A stretch of 64,000 bases of DNA from Paramecium sonneborni (taxonomy: Eukaryota > Ciliophora > Oligohymenophorea > Peniculida > Parameciidae), in assembly GCA_905182985.1 (NCBI GenBank), contig CAJJDN010000010.1, forward strand, positions 190,221 through 254,220. Direction: 5' to 3'. Position 1 is the first letter of the stretch; each line of letters opens with the position of its first letter. Below are positions 1 through 11,117 of the stretch, in pieces. Position numbers and translations under genes: made by a program. The notes below the pieces were generated by a model that saw only the letters and a program-made list of their open reading frames with translations, made no database searches and was not told the DNA's origin.

Positions 1-36
1 TTTTTTCAATTTCAGTTGTTAATATTTTTAAATTCT

Positions 37-686
37 ATGAGAATCAAATCATAACCTTAGAAACATCAAGAAGAACATTAAGACACTGTTGATATTTTAA
101 GTATTGATCAATCCTCTAATTCTAATCATAATTAAGAAAATTAAGATTGTTTAGAGCCTATGTATGAAGTTGAAGCTATTATCATGAAAAAGATTGAAAA
201 TTCATAATCTCATTATTTAGTCAAATGGAAAGGATATTCTGAATTGACTTGGGAACCTATTTCCAGTTTATAAAATTGTTAATTACTTCTTGAAGAATTT
301 GATCAATAATAACCTTCTAATAATGTCATCATTACCAAAAAATGTGTATCCAAAAAAATTATTACTAAATCTTAAAAAAAATCCAATAAATCCAAAAAAG
401 GAGGGTATTTTGAAAATGAGGATTAAATTTAATCATTCACTAATCTAGCTAGAACTATTAAAATTAATGGAATAGAAAAATAATAATTGAAAGTACTATT
501 TTATTTTCAAATTAGGTTAATCTTAAAAAAATTAAAAATGGTAAAACTACATCTGCTTGGATTAATTTATAGGAATTGCATAAAAAAGCTCCTTAAAAGC
601 TAATACAATTCTATGAATCATTACCAGTAATTAAAGAATTGTTTTAATAAATCATTTCAACATCCAATCTAAGTACATAAAAATGA
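37..686 (+). CDS. HP1-like protein with chromodomain and chromo shadow domain
   Basis: A heterochromatin-protein-1-like reader of about 208 residues. An N-terminal chromodomain starts near residue 42 (YEVEAIIMKK, then LVKWKGYSELTWEP), with the aromatic and WEP residues that cage methyl-lysine. A basic Lys/Ser-rich hinge follows, then a chromo shadow domain (AWINLQELHKKAPQKLIQFYE), the usual HP1 dimerisation module. One 23-nt intron (493-515, GTA...TAG) restores the frame, and the gene stops at TGA. The start at 37 is the only in-frame ATG inside the window before the chromodomain. The frame stays open to the window edge, so a longer N-terminus is possible. Known for the family: HP1 binds H3K9/K27-methylated chromatin, and ciliate relatives act in programmed DNA elimination. 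Which role applies here cannot be told from sequence. Confidence 0.87.
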
Positions 687-1198
687 TAAAATCTAAAATA
701 TTATGAAATATTATTACAATATAAATTACAAAAAATAATTTTAAAATTTGGGAAAATAATTTATTGTATTATATATAATTTAATTCATTAGGTTAAATAA
801 AACATTATTATGTGTTCCAACTCACTTTAACAATGCAATATCAAATTTAAGTTATTTATATTATAATAATAATTATTCTAGAATTAACTTTTAAAATTAT
901 TCTCTAAAACTATATTTATAAATTAATATACAACTATTTTCATAAAAATAAAAATGACATCATCTCTATTCACTTTTAGTTTTTGTAGGAATAAAAATTA
1001 TTATATTTCTTAAGCTTATGTGATATTTTGAAAAAAAAAATATTCTATTAAAAACAAAATTATTTCTCTATTTATCAATCAATATAAGAAAATAAATTTT
1101 TATATTGATAGATTTATAAAGGAAAATTATCAATACAAATGGATATTGATTAATAATAGGAAAAACCATAGTAAATTTAAATTTATATTATTAATAAT
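687..1198. other. AT-rich intergenic spacer
   Basis: About 0.5 kb of very AT-rich sequence between two plus-strand genes. I see no open frame with protein-like composition and no structured RNA. The promoter of the downstream gene must lie here, but no motif stands out. Confidence 0.6.
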
Positions 1199-1750
1199 AT
1201 GAAATGCGATATCCATTGTGGAACAAAAATACTAACATTAGTGTGTGGAGGTTTAATTATAGCCCTTGCAATATCAAGATTTACAAATCTGACAATTGAA
1301 CATCCCTAACAATTTATCTTGACAGTTCATTATATGTAAAATTTTATTTTTTGAAATAGATGGATGGGAGCAGTTTTAATTTTAGCAGAGTTTCGTTTTG
1401 CATATGTTCATTAAAAATTCAAAGTTTTGACAAGTTTTTTTGGAAGAGGATTGTATTGTTTCTTGTAATTCTGAATTACTAATAAAGTTTGGGTACTTTA
1501 ATGATATCTGCTTTTTCTCCTTTGCAGATTGCTACAGCCGTAGTATTATTTGTCGTTGGTTTAATATACATATTGCTGCAATTATTTGTATAAAAAGAAT
1601 AATGTCATTCATTAGAGTAAGAAATTTGGGTGGAGTGCAGAGGAAGCAAAGAATCCATATTAGATTCCTTCTCAAAATCAACCGAATGCATACCAACCAC
1701 CTTATTAATCAAATGTTAATTTTTAATAGGGTGGACCTGCGTTAAAGTGA
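1199..1750 (+). CDS. COPI-associated-type four-helix membrane protein (TVP15-like)
   Basis: A protein of about 158 residues assembled from four exons. It has four hydrophobic segments and the signature FFGRGLYCFFLGTL in front of the third/fourth helix pair. It ends in a soluble Pro/Gln/Tyr-rich tail (EEAKNPYQIPSQNQPNAY). This layout fits the COPI-associated/TVP15 family of Golgi membrane proteins. Introns are 1336-1359 (TAG), 1465-1487 and 1588-1615 (TAG). The middle one ends in AAG, yet only its removal joins the conserved GRG motif to the next helix. The family assignment comes from helix layout and the GRG motif only, so a different small tetraspan protein remains possible. Confidence 0.6.
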
Positions 1751-1807
1751 TTTTATGTTATATATATTTGAAAATAATTGTTGCAATTGCATTAAAATAT
1801 ATTATTG

Positions 1808-2046
1808 TCATTATATTTTATAAAATAGATATGCAATTTTATCTATATAAAAGTAAATAAATCTTCTCTTTTCATGAATAGAATGACACCCAAAATTTTT
1901 ACCAAAAAACACAAGCCAATAAGGTTCAAAATTAGTATCTAGATATTTTTTAAATGTTCTGCCATCTAAATAAAAGGAAATCAAACAATTACTTTTTACC
2001 CATCTTTAGCTTCAAAAGTTTTCAAACAAGTTTAGGTTTCGTTCAT
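1808..2046 (-). CDS. dynein light chain, LC8 (DYNLL) type, 5' end unresolved
   Basis: The C-terminal two thirds are clearly LC8: KKYLDTNFEPYWLVFFGK, then KRRFIYFYIDKIAYLF, matching the family pattern of KKYNPTWHCIVGRNFG followed by KHFIYFYLG. LC8 is a homodimeric hub that binds dynein intermediate chain and many linear motifs, and it is abundant in ciliary dyneins. The stop is TGA at 1808-1810. A 34-nt intron (1966-1999) precedes the recognisable exon. The N-terminal exon is not settled: the ATG at 2046 gives an open reading but joins in the wrong frame, so another small intron or a sequence error is likely. The HETKHF region is changed (SIHEKRRF), so this is a divergent paralogue. Confidence 0.65.
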
Positions 2047-2605
2047 TGCACCTTCAGTATATCATCTGGACAATCTGGAGGCCATTATACACTTGCTCCT
2101 AAATATACTCTATATTATGTAGAAAAGACATGTTGAAACACCTATAAAATAATTTAAATATTAATTTTTATAAAACATAAAATTTATAATATGATATAAA
2201 TATAATTTATTCATTAGACTAATTATAAAGAACAATTTATATATATTCTTCACCAAAAATAATATCATTAATTATAAGTTACAATTTTCAAAAAAATCAA
2301 AATTTAATTTTTTTTTCAGGACTTCAAGATTTATTAATAGAACTATTATTAAATAAAAATACATATCCAGTAAAATCTAAATCTATATAATATATTTATA
2401 ATTAAGTTTACAATAATTGTAGACCTTGAGTTAATGTAAATGATATAGCATATTCAAATTTACTGATAAATAAAAAGAATTCATAAAATTTTAAAAAGTG
2501 AGTAAATGAATAAAAATATTATATCTGAAGAAAAGCTAAACATGATCAAGTTGAAGAATTCTATATATATGTTATAAACATATATTTAGAAATTAGTGTA
2601 CTAAA

Positions 2606-3001
2606 ATGTAAATGCTTTTTTTAAATTTGAAGTATTTAGATTTAAGTCAATTAAAATTAGGATTATTAGGAAAGAAAATAAAGTAATTGAATAATATAGA
2701 TGGAGGTATTTTATTATCTAATTATCTAGAAAGAATTAAAAAATTATAATTACTCAAAACCATAAGATATATAAGATTCTATTTCATTATTAGTTACATT
2801 TAATTCTTGATATTAATTATAGAATTAATATTGATATTATCAATTTTATCAATTTAAGGAAAATTTGATACTAATAGTAATGTGATTATTTACAATTTTT
2901 TAATTGAAGATGAAACTGTTGATAATAAGGACATTGAAATTATAAAAACGGGAGGGAAAAAATTTCATAGCTTAAAAAACCATTAAAGCCATCAGTTTTG
3001 A
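2606..3001 (+). CDS. hypothetical ORF in ciliate code
   Basis: An open frame of 131 codons with TAA/TAG read as Gln. The first part is Leu/Lys-rich with a faint leucine-rich-repeat look (KYLDLSQLKLGLL), followed by a hydrophobic stretch and an acidic segment (IEDETVDNKDIEIIK). It matches no family I recognise. A second overlapping frame from about 2505 is also open, so this may be a decayed gene. The sequence on either side, 2047-2605 and 3002-3390, shows nothing I can call. Confidence 0.22.
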
Positions 3002-3390
3002 TAATATAATATCGTTTGTGTAAAATATAAGTTTTAAATGAATAGTTTAAGTAAATTCTGGAAATGAAATTCTTCGATTTAATAATTAGTTTTTCTATAA
3101 CAATGAATAGTAATTGATAATATTGAATGAAAAAAATGAGCTAGATATTCATTTAGTATAATTAATAACAGGAAGGTTAAATTAAGATAAGGAACAGAAT
3201 GATGATTAAGGTTGCAAAATTATTGTAATCTTCTTAACTTAAATGCATAATATTATTTTCACTATTATAGATAGTAGAGATAGGATATTTGGAATTAATA
3301 AGAAAATATGATACATTAATAAAAGGATAGATTAATATATGTTTTATTGGAGAATTAAGATTAATTAATAAAATTATAATATTAATAATA

Positions 3391-4407
3391 TCACAAGAAA
3401 GCAGCAGTTCTTTTAACATAGTAATCATCTCTAGCTTCAAATTCAATTTCTCCATCATCATTAAATAATCCTAATTTAAGTTATTTTAATTAGAGTGTAA
3501 ATCTAGGTCCTAATTCTTATAAAGCAACTTTTTATCCTTCCTCTTAAAACATATATCTATGATGTCGAAAGAAGATAAAATCTCTTTGATTATGAAATGT
3601 AACAACTCTTCTACCTCTAAATTATGGTTTAGATGGAAAGAGAGCAGCTAATCCTCTTCCTACTCTTCTTCCAACTTTAGTATTAAATTAATTTAAAATC
3701 AATTCAGGATTATGATCTGTAAATCTACCATGATGATGTATTTCATCACAAGGTGTATAATTAGTTAATTTAAATTTATAAGTAGGCCCATTTGGTAAAT
3801 GTATATATATTAATTAACTAATTTCTTTTCTATGTTCTCTAAATACTAAAAGTTCTGTATATCCTTTATTTATTGAATATTCTTAAATCTCTTTTATTGA
3901 AAATTATTTACGAGGCCAATAATGAGTATCTGGTCCAAAAACATCTTTTACGTCTTTTAAGAAATCAAATAATTATCTAGATGGTCTTTCACTTGTTGTT
4001 ATTATAATTTTAGGATCTTAACCATCTTAAAAATAATTTTAAAATTCATCTATCATTTCTTCATTTTATAATTCTTCTTAATCATCTTCATCAAATACAA
4101 AATTTTCATCTATATCTCTTTTATCATCTATTGTTAATGGATCTAATTTCTCTCTATCAGGATTTGCTTCCTTTTCTTTTCTCTCCATTTTCTTTGTCTT
4201 TTTTTATTCATTTTATTTTCTTTCCAAAATTTATATTCTTTTTTCTTTATTCTTTATTCTACTCACATCAAATTTTGCTAATGATTTAAATCCTCCTACT
4301 CTTCTTTATTTTTATCCTTTTTATTCCTTCTTTTTAATCTTTTAACTAAATGGAGCATTATGTTTTATTTTAATTGCATGAACAGCTTTACTTTTGTTTT
4401 TTGCCAT
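3391..4407 (-). CDS. RPF1: ribosome production factor 1 (Brix domain)
   Basis: An intronless gene of 338 codons. The Lys-rich N-terminus (MAKNKSKAVHAIKIKHNAPF) leads into a Brix domain with the RPF1 hallmarks: TTSERPSRQLFDFLKDV, YTELLVFRE, IYIHLPNGPTYKFKLTNY, HHHGRFTDHNPELILNQFNT, and VVTFHNQRDFIFFRHHRYMF then QELGPRFTLKL near the end. RPF1 is a nucleolar 60S assembly factor acting on 27S pre-rRNA. The length is close to the yeast and human proteins and all motifs are intact. The start lies 45 bp from the start of a divergent small gene on the plus strand, so they share a very short promoter. Confidence 0.93.
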
Positions 4408-4452
4408 AATTTAATTAATTTCTAATTCTAAAAAATAATAATAAAAAACTTA

Positions 4453-4731
4453 ATGGGATGCATGTAAAATTAACCAATAAGTCCAGAACTTTCAATTCTA
4501 GATATCAATTCTCCACTTTACAATTCACATAATCCAGCTCTATAACCATATTCGAATTATTAATATCCTGCTGCGAGATTACCTACTAACTAATCTGAAT
4601 AATCAACTTAATCTAAATTTATCTATAATAAAGGATTAACTTGGTCAAAGAATGGTAATATATCAATATTAAACTTAGAAAACTAAGATTAAATTTTCTG
4701 TTCTTCCCTAAACAGTTGTCCCTACTTTTGA
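4453..4731 (+). CDS. small protein with MGC lipid-anchor N-terminus
   Basis: A 92-residue protein beginning MGCMQNQ and rich in Asn, Ser, Gln and Tyr, with no domain. Gly2 followed by Cys3 is the classic dual acylation signal (N-myristoylation plus palmitoylation), so it is probably held on a membrane, perhaps the ciliary membrane. The bases TAATGGGATGCATG around the start are identical to those around the start of the small gene at 7928, so the two are likely related. The direct repeat linked to the N at 5606 begins inside this gene at 4541, so a headless second copy appears after the N. Confidence 0.5.
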
Positions 4732-6671
4732 TAGATATCATTTTAAGTTTCAAAATATTATAATTATTTTCTTGAATACATTATTCTCTTCAACTCTTTA
4801 TGTTAATATAAAAATTATCAATTATTTACACCTTTATCCACATTAGTGTAATATCTCAAAATTAAAAATAAACAAATGTAAATATATATTATATCATTCT
4901 TTCTTATCTATTCAAAGCTTAACAATATCAAATTATTACTCTAAGTTTCATTTAAAAAAGTATATATGCGAAAATCATAAATCAAAATTTTAATGTTGTC
5001 ATTAAAGTAGAAAAGACTGAAATTTCATATTTTAATAATAATAAAATTAAAGAGATATTTTCATTCTTAAAAGTTATTTAGATTGAAATCTTAAAAAAAA
5101 AAAAGGAATTTCATGTATATTCCAAAGTTATTTAGTAAGAATTAGAAAAAGGAATGAGAATCATGATTTTTATTGGATAAAATCTTATGTATTATTAAAG
5201 AAAAGGAAGAAATTTTCTTGTAAGAATGTGCTTACATTATAGTTTATTAAATGATAGAAATTCTTCAATAAATTCATAAATAGTATTAGCTTTCTGAAAA
5301 TATGAAGAAATATTATTCATAGAGATTCTTAAATTTTAAAATATCTTAGAAGTGTCACAATCAGAAAAAAATCAATCTAATTGATTTTGGGTATAGGTTA
5401 GAATTGTTAAAAATATTGAAGCAAATAAAAAAAGCAAAGAAAAAATTTCATTTATTAGAACAACTTTTAACAAACTCCTTTTGCAAAATCTTGCAAAAGA
5501 ATAAAATAAAAAAATGATTTAGAATTTTAAGGTCATATATATCATAATTTTTCTTTAATGGAAGTTTATTTTAGATGGGTATTCAATAAGATGATAATAA
5601 AAGAANTATAACCATATTCGAATTATTAATATCCTGCTGCGAGATTACCTACTAACTAATCTGAATAATCAACTTAATCTAAATTTATCTATAATAAAGG
5701 ATTAACTTGGTCAAAGAATGGTAATATATCAATATTAAACTTAGAAAACTAAGATTAAATTTTCTGTTCTTCCCTAAACAGTTGTCCCTACTTTTGATAG
5801 ATATCATTTTAAGTTTCAAAATATTATAATTATTTTCTTGAATACATTATTCTCTTCAACTCTTTATGTTAATATAAAAATTATCAATTATTTACACCTT
5901 TATCCACATTAGTGTAATATCTCAAAATTAAAAATAAACAAATGTAAATATATATTATATCATTCTTTCTTATCTATTCAAAGCTTAACAATATCAAATT
6001 ATTACTCTAAGTTTCATTTAAAAAAGTATATATGCGAAAATCATAAATCAAAATTTTAATGTTGTCATTAAAGTAGAAAAGACTGAAATTTCATATTTTA
6101 ATAATAATAAAATTAAAGAGATATTTTCATTCTTAAAAGTTATTTAGATTGAAATCTTAAAAAAAAAAAAGGAATTTCATGTATATTCCAAAGTTATTTA
6201 GTAAGAATTAGAAAAAGGAATGAGAATCATGATTTTTATTGGATAAAATCTTATGTATTATTAAAGAAAAGGAAGAAATTTTCTTGTAAGAATGTGCTTA
6301 CATTATAGTTTATTAAATGATAGAAATTCTTCAATAAATTCATAAATAGTATTAGCTTTCTGAAAATATGAAGAAATATTATTCATAGAGATTCTTAAAT
6401 TTTAAAATATCTTAGAAGTGTCACAATCAGAAAAAAATCAATCTAATTGATTTTGGGTATAGGTTAGAATTGTTAAAAATATTGAAGCAAATAAAAAAAG
6501 CAAAGAAAAAATTTCATTTATTAGAACAACTTTTAACAAACTCCTTTTGCAAAATCTTGCAAAAGAATAAAATAAAAAAATGATTTAGAATTTTAAGGTC
6601 ATATATATCATAATTTTTCTTTAATGGAAGTTTATTTTAGATGGGTATTCAATAAGATGATAATAAAAGAA
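4541..6671 (+). repeat. 1065-bp direct repeat around single N (assembly overlap)
   Basis: Bases 4541-5605 recur at 5607-6671, separated by one N at 5606. The second copy begins exactly after the N and the first ends exactly before it. No difference was seen in the stretches compared. This is what results when two overlapping contig ends are joined instead of merged. The unique sequence resumes at 6672 and continues the CK1-like reading begun in the first copy. Confidence 0.9.
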
Positions 6672-7200
6672 TTAAAGAAATATGAGTTTAAAAATAAAAT
6701 AAGTCACCCTGACATATAATTTTTTATTTTTAGTATAGTTAGATGAAATATGTAAAAGAATTATTTGCCAAAATCAACACTTATTGTGTCTAATTAAATA
6801 ACTTATTTAATAATATTAATATATTGCAAAATATATGCCATTTGATTGGAATTAAGTGCTTAAGTAAATTGTAAGTTGAATTCTAATAAATTTATAAAGA
6901 TTTCCAAATCTGAAATAGTAGTTATAGTTAATCAAAATCATAATTTAAAAAAAACTCGATTTAATAGTTAAAACTCAAAAATTAATTCAATAATCTATTT
7001 ATCCTATTAAAAAACAACATAAAACTTTAATATCTCCAGAATATAAGATTAAAAAATTTGTCATTCCATAATCAGTAATAAAGTAGTTTCAGTAATGAAA
7101 AAAAAGAAAAGAAAATTTTAAGGTTCAATTTTCCATTATTATGAACTTTCTAAATTTTCTCGATACTTTAACATAATATAAGGTCAATATAACAATAAAA
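4950..7200 (+). pseudogene. decayed casein-kinase-1-like protein kinase
   Basis: Broken kinase sequence with CK1 flavour, interrupted by the repeat artefact. In order one can read VVIKVEKTEI (the VAIK lysine strand), RIMIFIGQNLMYYQRKGRNF (CK1 'LLGxxL' hinge region), HRDS at about 5320, INLIDFG at about 5380, and NDLEFQGHIYH, matching the CK1 motif RDDLESLGYVL. After the N it continues with KKYEFKNKISHP. The HRD and DFG pieces lie in different frames, 64 nt apart, and several TGA codons interrupt. A 25-nt AAG-ending intron could explain one switch but not all. Most likely a pseudogene or a poorly sequenced divergent kinase. I see nothing else in the region up to 7500. Confidence 0.5.
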
Positions 7201-7558
7201 ATAGAGAGAACCAGAGTTTCTACTCTTGATACAAATCTCCAAATTATATTCATAATGTCTATTCAATTAGAATAATAATTTTTAGAATTTGAAAATCAGA
7301 ATTTAGCATTACAACTTATTATTCTATAAATCAATCTTCTACAATTAGAAAAACTCTATTATATATTTCAAGGCAATTCATTATAATTTTCTAGAATGAT
7401 GTTTTATTATAATTCCTCATTAATCAATAATAATTTTACTTTAATCAAAATACATGACATATTATTAATTATATATCAATTATAAGATATTTCCCACATT
7501 ATAAGGCTATTCTAGCTATCCATATAATAATAATAATAAAATATTTAGATATTAATAA

Positions 7559-7771
7559 ATGAATTAGAGTGCTCCTTACAGTAATTCGAAGATTGAATTC
7601 GATGAAATGATGCAACAAATCGAAAATGATTCCCCATTATAAACTGTCTATAGAAAGAATAGCTTTGCTATTAAAAATCTAAGTTTATATGAAACCCCTG
7701 AGGAAGACATGGAACAAACTGAATATTCAGCTAAAAGCTTATCAGAAAGTTAATACAACACCCAAATTTGA
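7559..7771 (+). CDS. hypothetical small acidic protein
   Basis: A 70-codon frame starting MNQSAPYSNSKIEFDEMM and ending before TGA. It is polar and acidic (YETPEEDMEQTEYSAKSLSE), with codon use like the real genes nearby. No domain, signal peptide or membrane segment. It lies 156 bp upstream of the MGC-type gene on the same strand. A competing frame at 7255-7596 overlaps its start and is Leu/Gln-rich; I consider that one less protein-like. Confidence 0.4.
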
Positions 7772-7927
7772 AACCCAAATTTCTTTATTTTATTTATTCA
7801 ACTACTTGATTTTTATTCTCTTTCTTCTAATTCATTTCATCATATTCATAAATTATAATTTATATGATTTTGTTTATGTTTATAAGCACGAGTTATGCAG
7901 TTTTAAATAAATATTTAAAATAAATTA

Positions 7928-8125
7928 ATGGGATGCATGAATTCTAAACCTCCTTCAAAATCTTAACCTCCTCAATCTGCCAGGACTTAGATTCAAATCT
8001 AATTTCAAAGCCAAGATGAAAGTCCTTATGTGATAAAAAAGAATCCTATTTTCTAAAGAAGAGCTTCCTAAAAATCCATCGTAAGCCCCTTACAAACTAC
8101 CTCTTATGTGCATAGAAATAAGTGA
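7928..8125 (+). CDS. small protein with MGC lipid-anchor N-terminus
   Basis: A 65-residue protein starting MGCMNSKPPSKSQPPQ and continuing with Ser/Gln/Pro-rich sequence and a basic C-terminus (YVHRNK). Gly2-Cys3 predicts myristoylation plus palmitoylation. The start context TAATGGGATGCATG equals that of the 4453 gene. No known domain. The low complexity makes homology hard to see, but the acylation motif and clean ORF between a 5' spacer and a TGA support a real gene. Confidence 0.5.
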
Positions 8126-8734
8126 ACCTTAATCAAGAAATGATCTTTCTTAATATTTTGTTATATTTTAATCTTTTAAACAATTTACATCTATATATAT
8201 CAAGAATGTTGTCATTTTTTACCACTTAATTATATCAATTTATCTACACTGTTTTGATGTTTTAACTTTCAAATTTTGCGTCCTATTATACTGTTGATAT
8301 AAATATCAACAGATTCTAATCTCAAAAGATTATTTTTCATAATATTTTAAACAACTTCGAAAGGTTTAAATATCATTATATCCAACTTTTTAATTTTTAT
8401 CGTTTTAATTTCATATAAAATAAAAGTACATAGTATGTATCAATATTAATTCAAGTAATACATATCACAAATTCTTCAATATTTCATTAATAATCCTAGA
8501 TGAAATTTCCTAATTCTGTATTATTTTTTACTTAAAATGTTAAATGAATGCTTTGTCCTCACTTCTGCTAAAGTGTCTTTTCACCCTGAATGTATTTTTC
8601 AAAAAGTACTTTTTGTATTAAAAAATCTAATTTTAGAACCAAGAAAAAATTGGAGACAGAATAAAGTCAATAATCTAATAATAAGAATTTTGAAACCAAC
8701 TTTAAATCCTTAAATACAAATTAAATCAATTAGA
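8126..8734. other. AT-rich spacer, no gene seen
   Basis: About 0.6 kb between the MGC-type gene and the 3' end of the minus-strand coiled-coil gene. Short frames on both strands are broken by TGA and look random. Confidence 0.5.
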
Positions 8735-9487
8735 TCAGAAATATTTGATATTTTATTCAATATTTATTAACTCTTTGTAATAACGATTCAAAAGCAGGTC
8801 AAGATGTTTAGTTTTTTCTTCATATTATTGAGTAATTTAATTTTTTTACATACATCTTTTAACATGATTTATGGTAAACTGTTCTATCATTTGTAAAACT
8901 GGTTTTTGGATATTGGTTAATGTCTAAGCAAGTTTTCCTTTTGAAACTAGATTATCTAAAAATGCTTAAAATGAAAAATTAAAATGTTTATCATTTTTTA
9001 TGTATTTATTGATTTATGTATTAGTAAGTTATAATTACTCAAATTCTTCTTTTATAGTTTTACATTTATTTAAAATTAAATTAAGTGCATTATTAATATC
9101 AACAGGATCGTTTTATTCTAACTAGAGTTATGGTTGAGGTTTTTAATTTCTTATTGAACCTAATCTTAATGATGCTCTTCTAAATACATCATTATTTTGT
9201 TCAGCAGTATCATCAGAAGTCTTTAAAACATTTTATTTAATAGAAGTGACCCTATTTTAAGTTGAAAGTTTGAATGTTAATTTTGGTTTTTTATTGAGTG
9301 TTATTTTAGTATGTAAAGTTTTCGAGGTTTCATCTTCAGGAGTGTTTTTTCCACTTTATGTTGAATCATTAATCTCATTCTCATCAACTTCTAAGTTCGT
9401 TCGAGAGTCTCCCAATTTTTTAAGTTCTTTTATTGTTTTAACAGTTGTAGATTGAATAATGTTAGAATCAATTAGAGATTATTACAT
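8735..9487 (-). CDS. coiled-coil protein, downstream part (same frame as 9515-10520)
   Basis: A 250-codon frame continuing exactly in the frame of the upstream gene after an in-frame TGA and 27 AT-rich bases. It begins MQQSLIDSNIIQSTTVK and contains charged, Lys/Glu/Gln-rich helix-forming sequence (NLILNKCKTIKEEFEQL; YEEKTKHLDLLLNRYYKELI). The shared frame and similar composition suggest it is the C-terminal half of one protein of about 587 residues. No family recognised; possibly a cytoskeletal or basal-body component, which is only inference from coiled-coil content. Confidence 0.55.
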
Positions 9488-9514
9488 TAATTAAAAAATA
9501 TATAAATATATATA

Positions 9515-10520
9515 TCAACTCAGATAATTATTACATTTATCGTAAATTTCTAAAGTCTTATTAACAAATTCTTATCTTTCTGGATGTATAATTTAAGATG
9601 AGATAGCTTTTTTAGTATATTAAGAAGTAATCCTTGAATTATTAAAAGAAGTATTTAATTTAATTTTCTTTTAATATTTCTTTCTTATAAATAGATTATC
9701 TTCTTCTATATTTAAATTAATCCCTTGCATTGCAGAATTTAATGCATTTTAGTATTGATTAACAAGATAATTTTTCATTTATGTTCTTTTCTATTTAACA
9801 CTCTTTGATGCGTTCGTAGGTTCTCTTTTCTGTTATTTAAATTTTAACGCTTCATTAATAATTTTGTTCATTTTCTATTATTCCTAAAATAAATCATAAT
9901 CTTGATTATAGTTTGAATAATTTTGTTGATTCAATCTTTAAGTTTCATCATCTTATTAGATTAACTTATCCACTTATTATTATAAATCTTATTCTTGAAT
10001 TTTATTCACCTTTTCTTTATTGCATTCTTTAAATTGTATTTATGAAATTGCTGATTCACTATTATAATAATAAAGAATACAATGTCTAAATCTACTAATA
10101 ATCAATTTTTTTATATTCTGTTGGTTCTATGAATTTACCATATATATTTTATTTTTGGTAAAGCAATTTTTTATAAGGATCCATTGGAATAGAGAATTCA
10201 TATTATTCTTTATTAGCGTACTTTTTAACCTGTTGCTTTTATATTTTATTCTCATCCTATTCAACTTTCAAAGGTGGAAGTAAAGTCATTTAAGAATTTT
10301 GGAGAGACATAAGGTACTCTTATTTTTATTTCTATACCTTCCCTATTAAATCAAGTAAGTTTTCTTGACAGCTTATTGATTTTATAAGATCTACATCACT
10401 ATTAAAAGTGACAGACCTTTTTCTTGATTTCATCTAATCACGAGATTTATTAGAAATTTTAGGTTTTGATTTACATGAAGATGCTGATTTCATATGAGAA
10501 TAAGTTTTGCATAGATCCAT
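9515..10520 (-). CDS. coiled-coil protein, upstream part ending at in-frame TGA
   Basis: Starts MDLCKTYSHMKSASSCKSK, with a basic Ser-rich head followed by long Gln/Lys/Glu-rich predicted coiled coil (VNKIQEQDLQQQVDKLIQQ). One 22-nt intron (10059-10080, GTA...TAG) is needed to keep the frame. It stops at TGA 9515-9517 after 327 residues (KCNNYLS). The sequence around that TGA is extremely AT-rich and intron-like, but no TAG, AAG or CAG lies in the right place to splice it out. Either two adjacent genes, a real truncation, or a sequence error. Confidence 0.6.
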
Positions 10521-10636
10521 TATTATTATTAATTATAATTAGTATTTATTAATAATTTATTCAAACATAAACAGAATAAGAAATTGAATAATTAATGAAT
10601 CATCATCATAATATATAATTTCAACTGCTTAATCTT

Positions 10637-10872
10637 TCATTAAATAAAATTGGAGGACAAATTTAAATAATTTTGATAATTCTTAATTTTATTTTTTATT
10701 TTATCAACTTTAATATGGTTTCTTTTCATTTTTTTTAGTTTCACTAAATATTTTTTATAATAGAACTAATCTTCTTTTTACAAATTAGAGGATAAGAGAA
10801 TTTCGATAATTTATTATTAACAATTTTTTCTAAATTATAATAATCAAATTTTTCAATCATCTAGTTAGACAT
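10637..10872 (-). CDS. hypothetical small basic protein
   Basis: MSNQMIEKFDYYNLEKIV and about 50 more residues, very Lys/Asn-rich (KKMKRNHIKVDKIKNKIKNY). One presumed 23-nt intron starting GTT and ending TAG joins two frames. Without it the first exon stops at TGA. No recognisable domain. The length (70 aa) and unusual GTT donor make this a weak call. Confidence 0.3.
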
Positions 10873-11117
10873 ACAATAATTGTGTAAAATTAAAAATAAT
10901 ATATTAACTTTATTTTTATGATTGATACCAATATTATTTATTTATTTAAATCTGATTAGAAAAATAGTTTTAGTAATTTAGTTCACTAATTTTACTTTAA
11001 TATTTATTGTAATTAATAAGGTATACTAATTATATTCCATTGTAAATATTGATTAAAAAATACAGTATAAATAATAATTCATCTAATTAAATAAACATGA
11101 AAGTTAAAAAATGAATA

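Noticed and set aside
7255..7596. 113-codon Leu/Gln-rich plus-strand frame
   Set aside because: Overlaps a more protein-like frame at 7559 and looks like AT-rich random sequence read in ciliate code.
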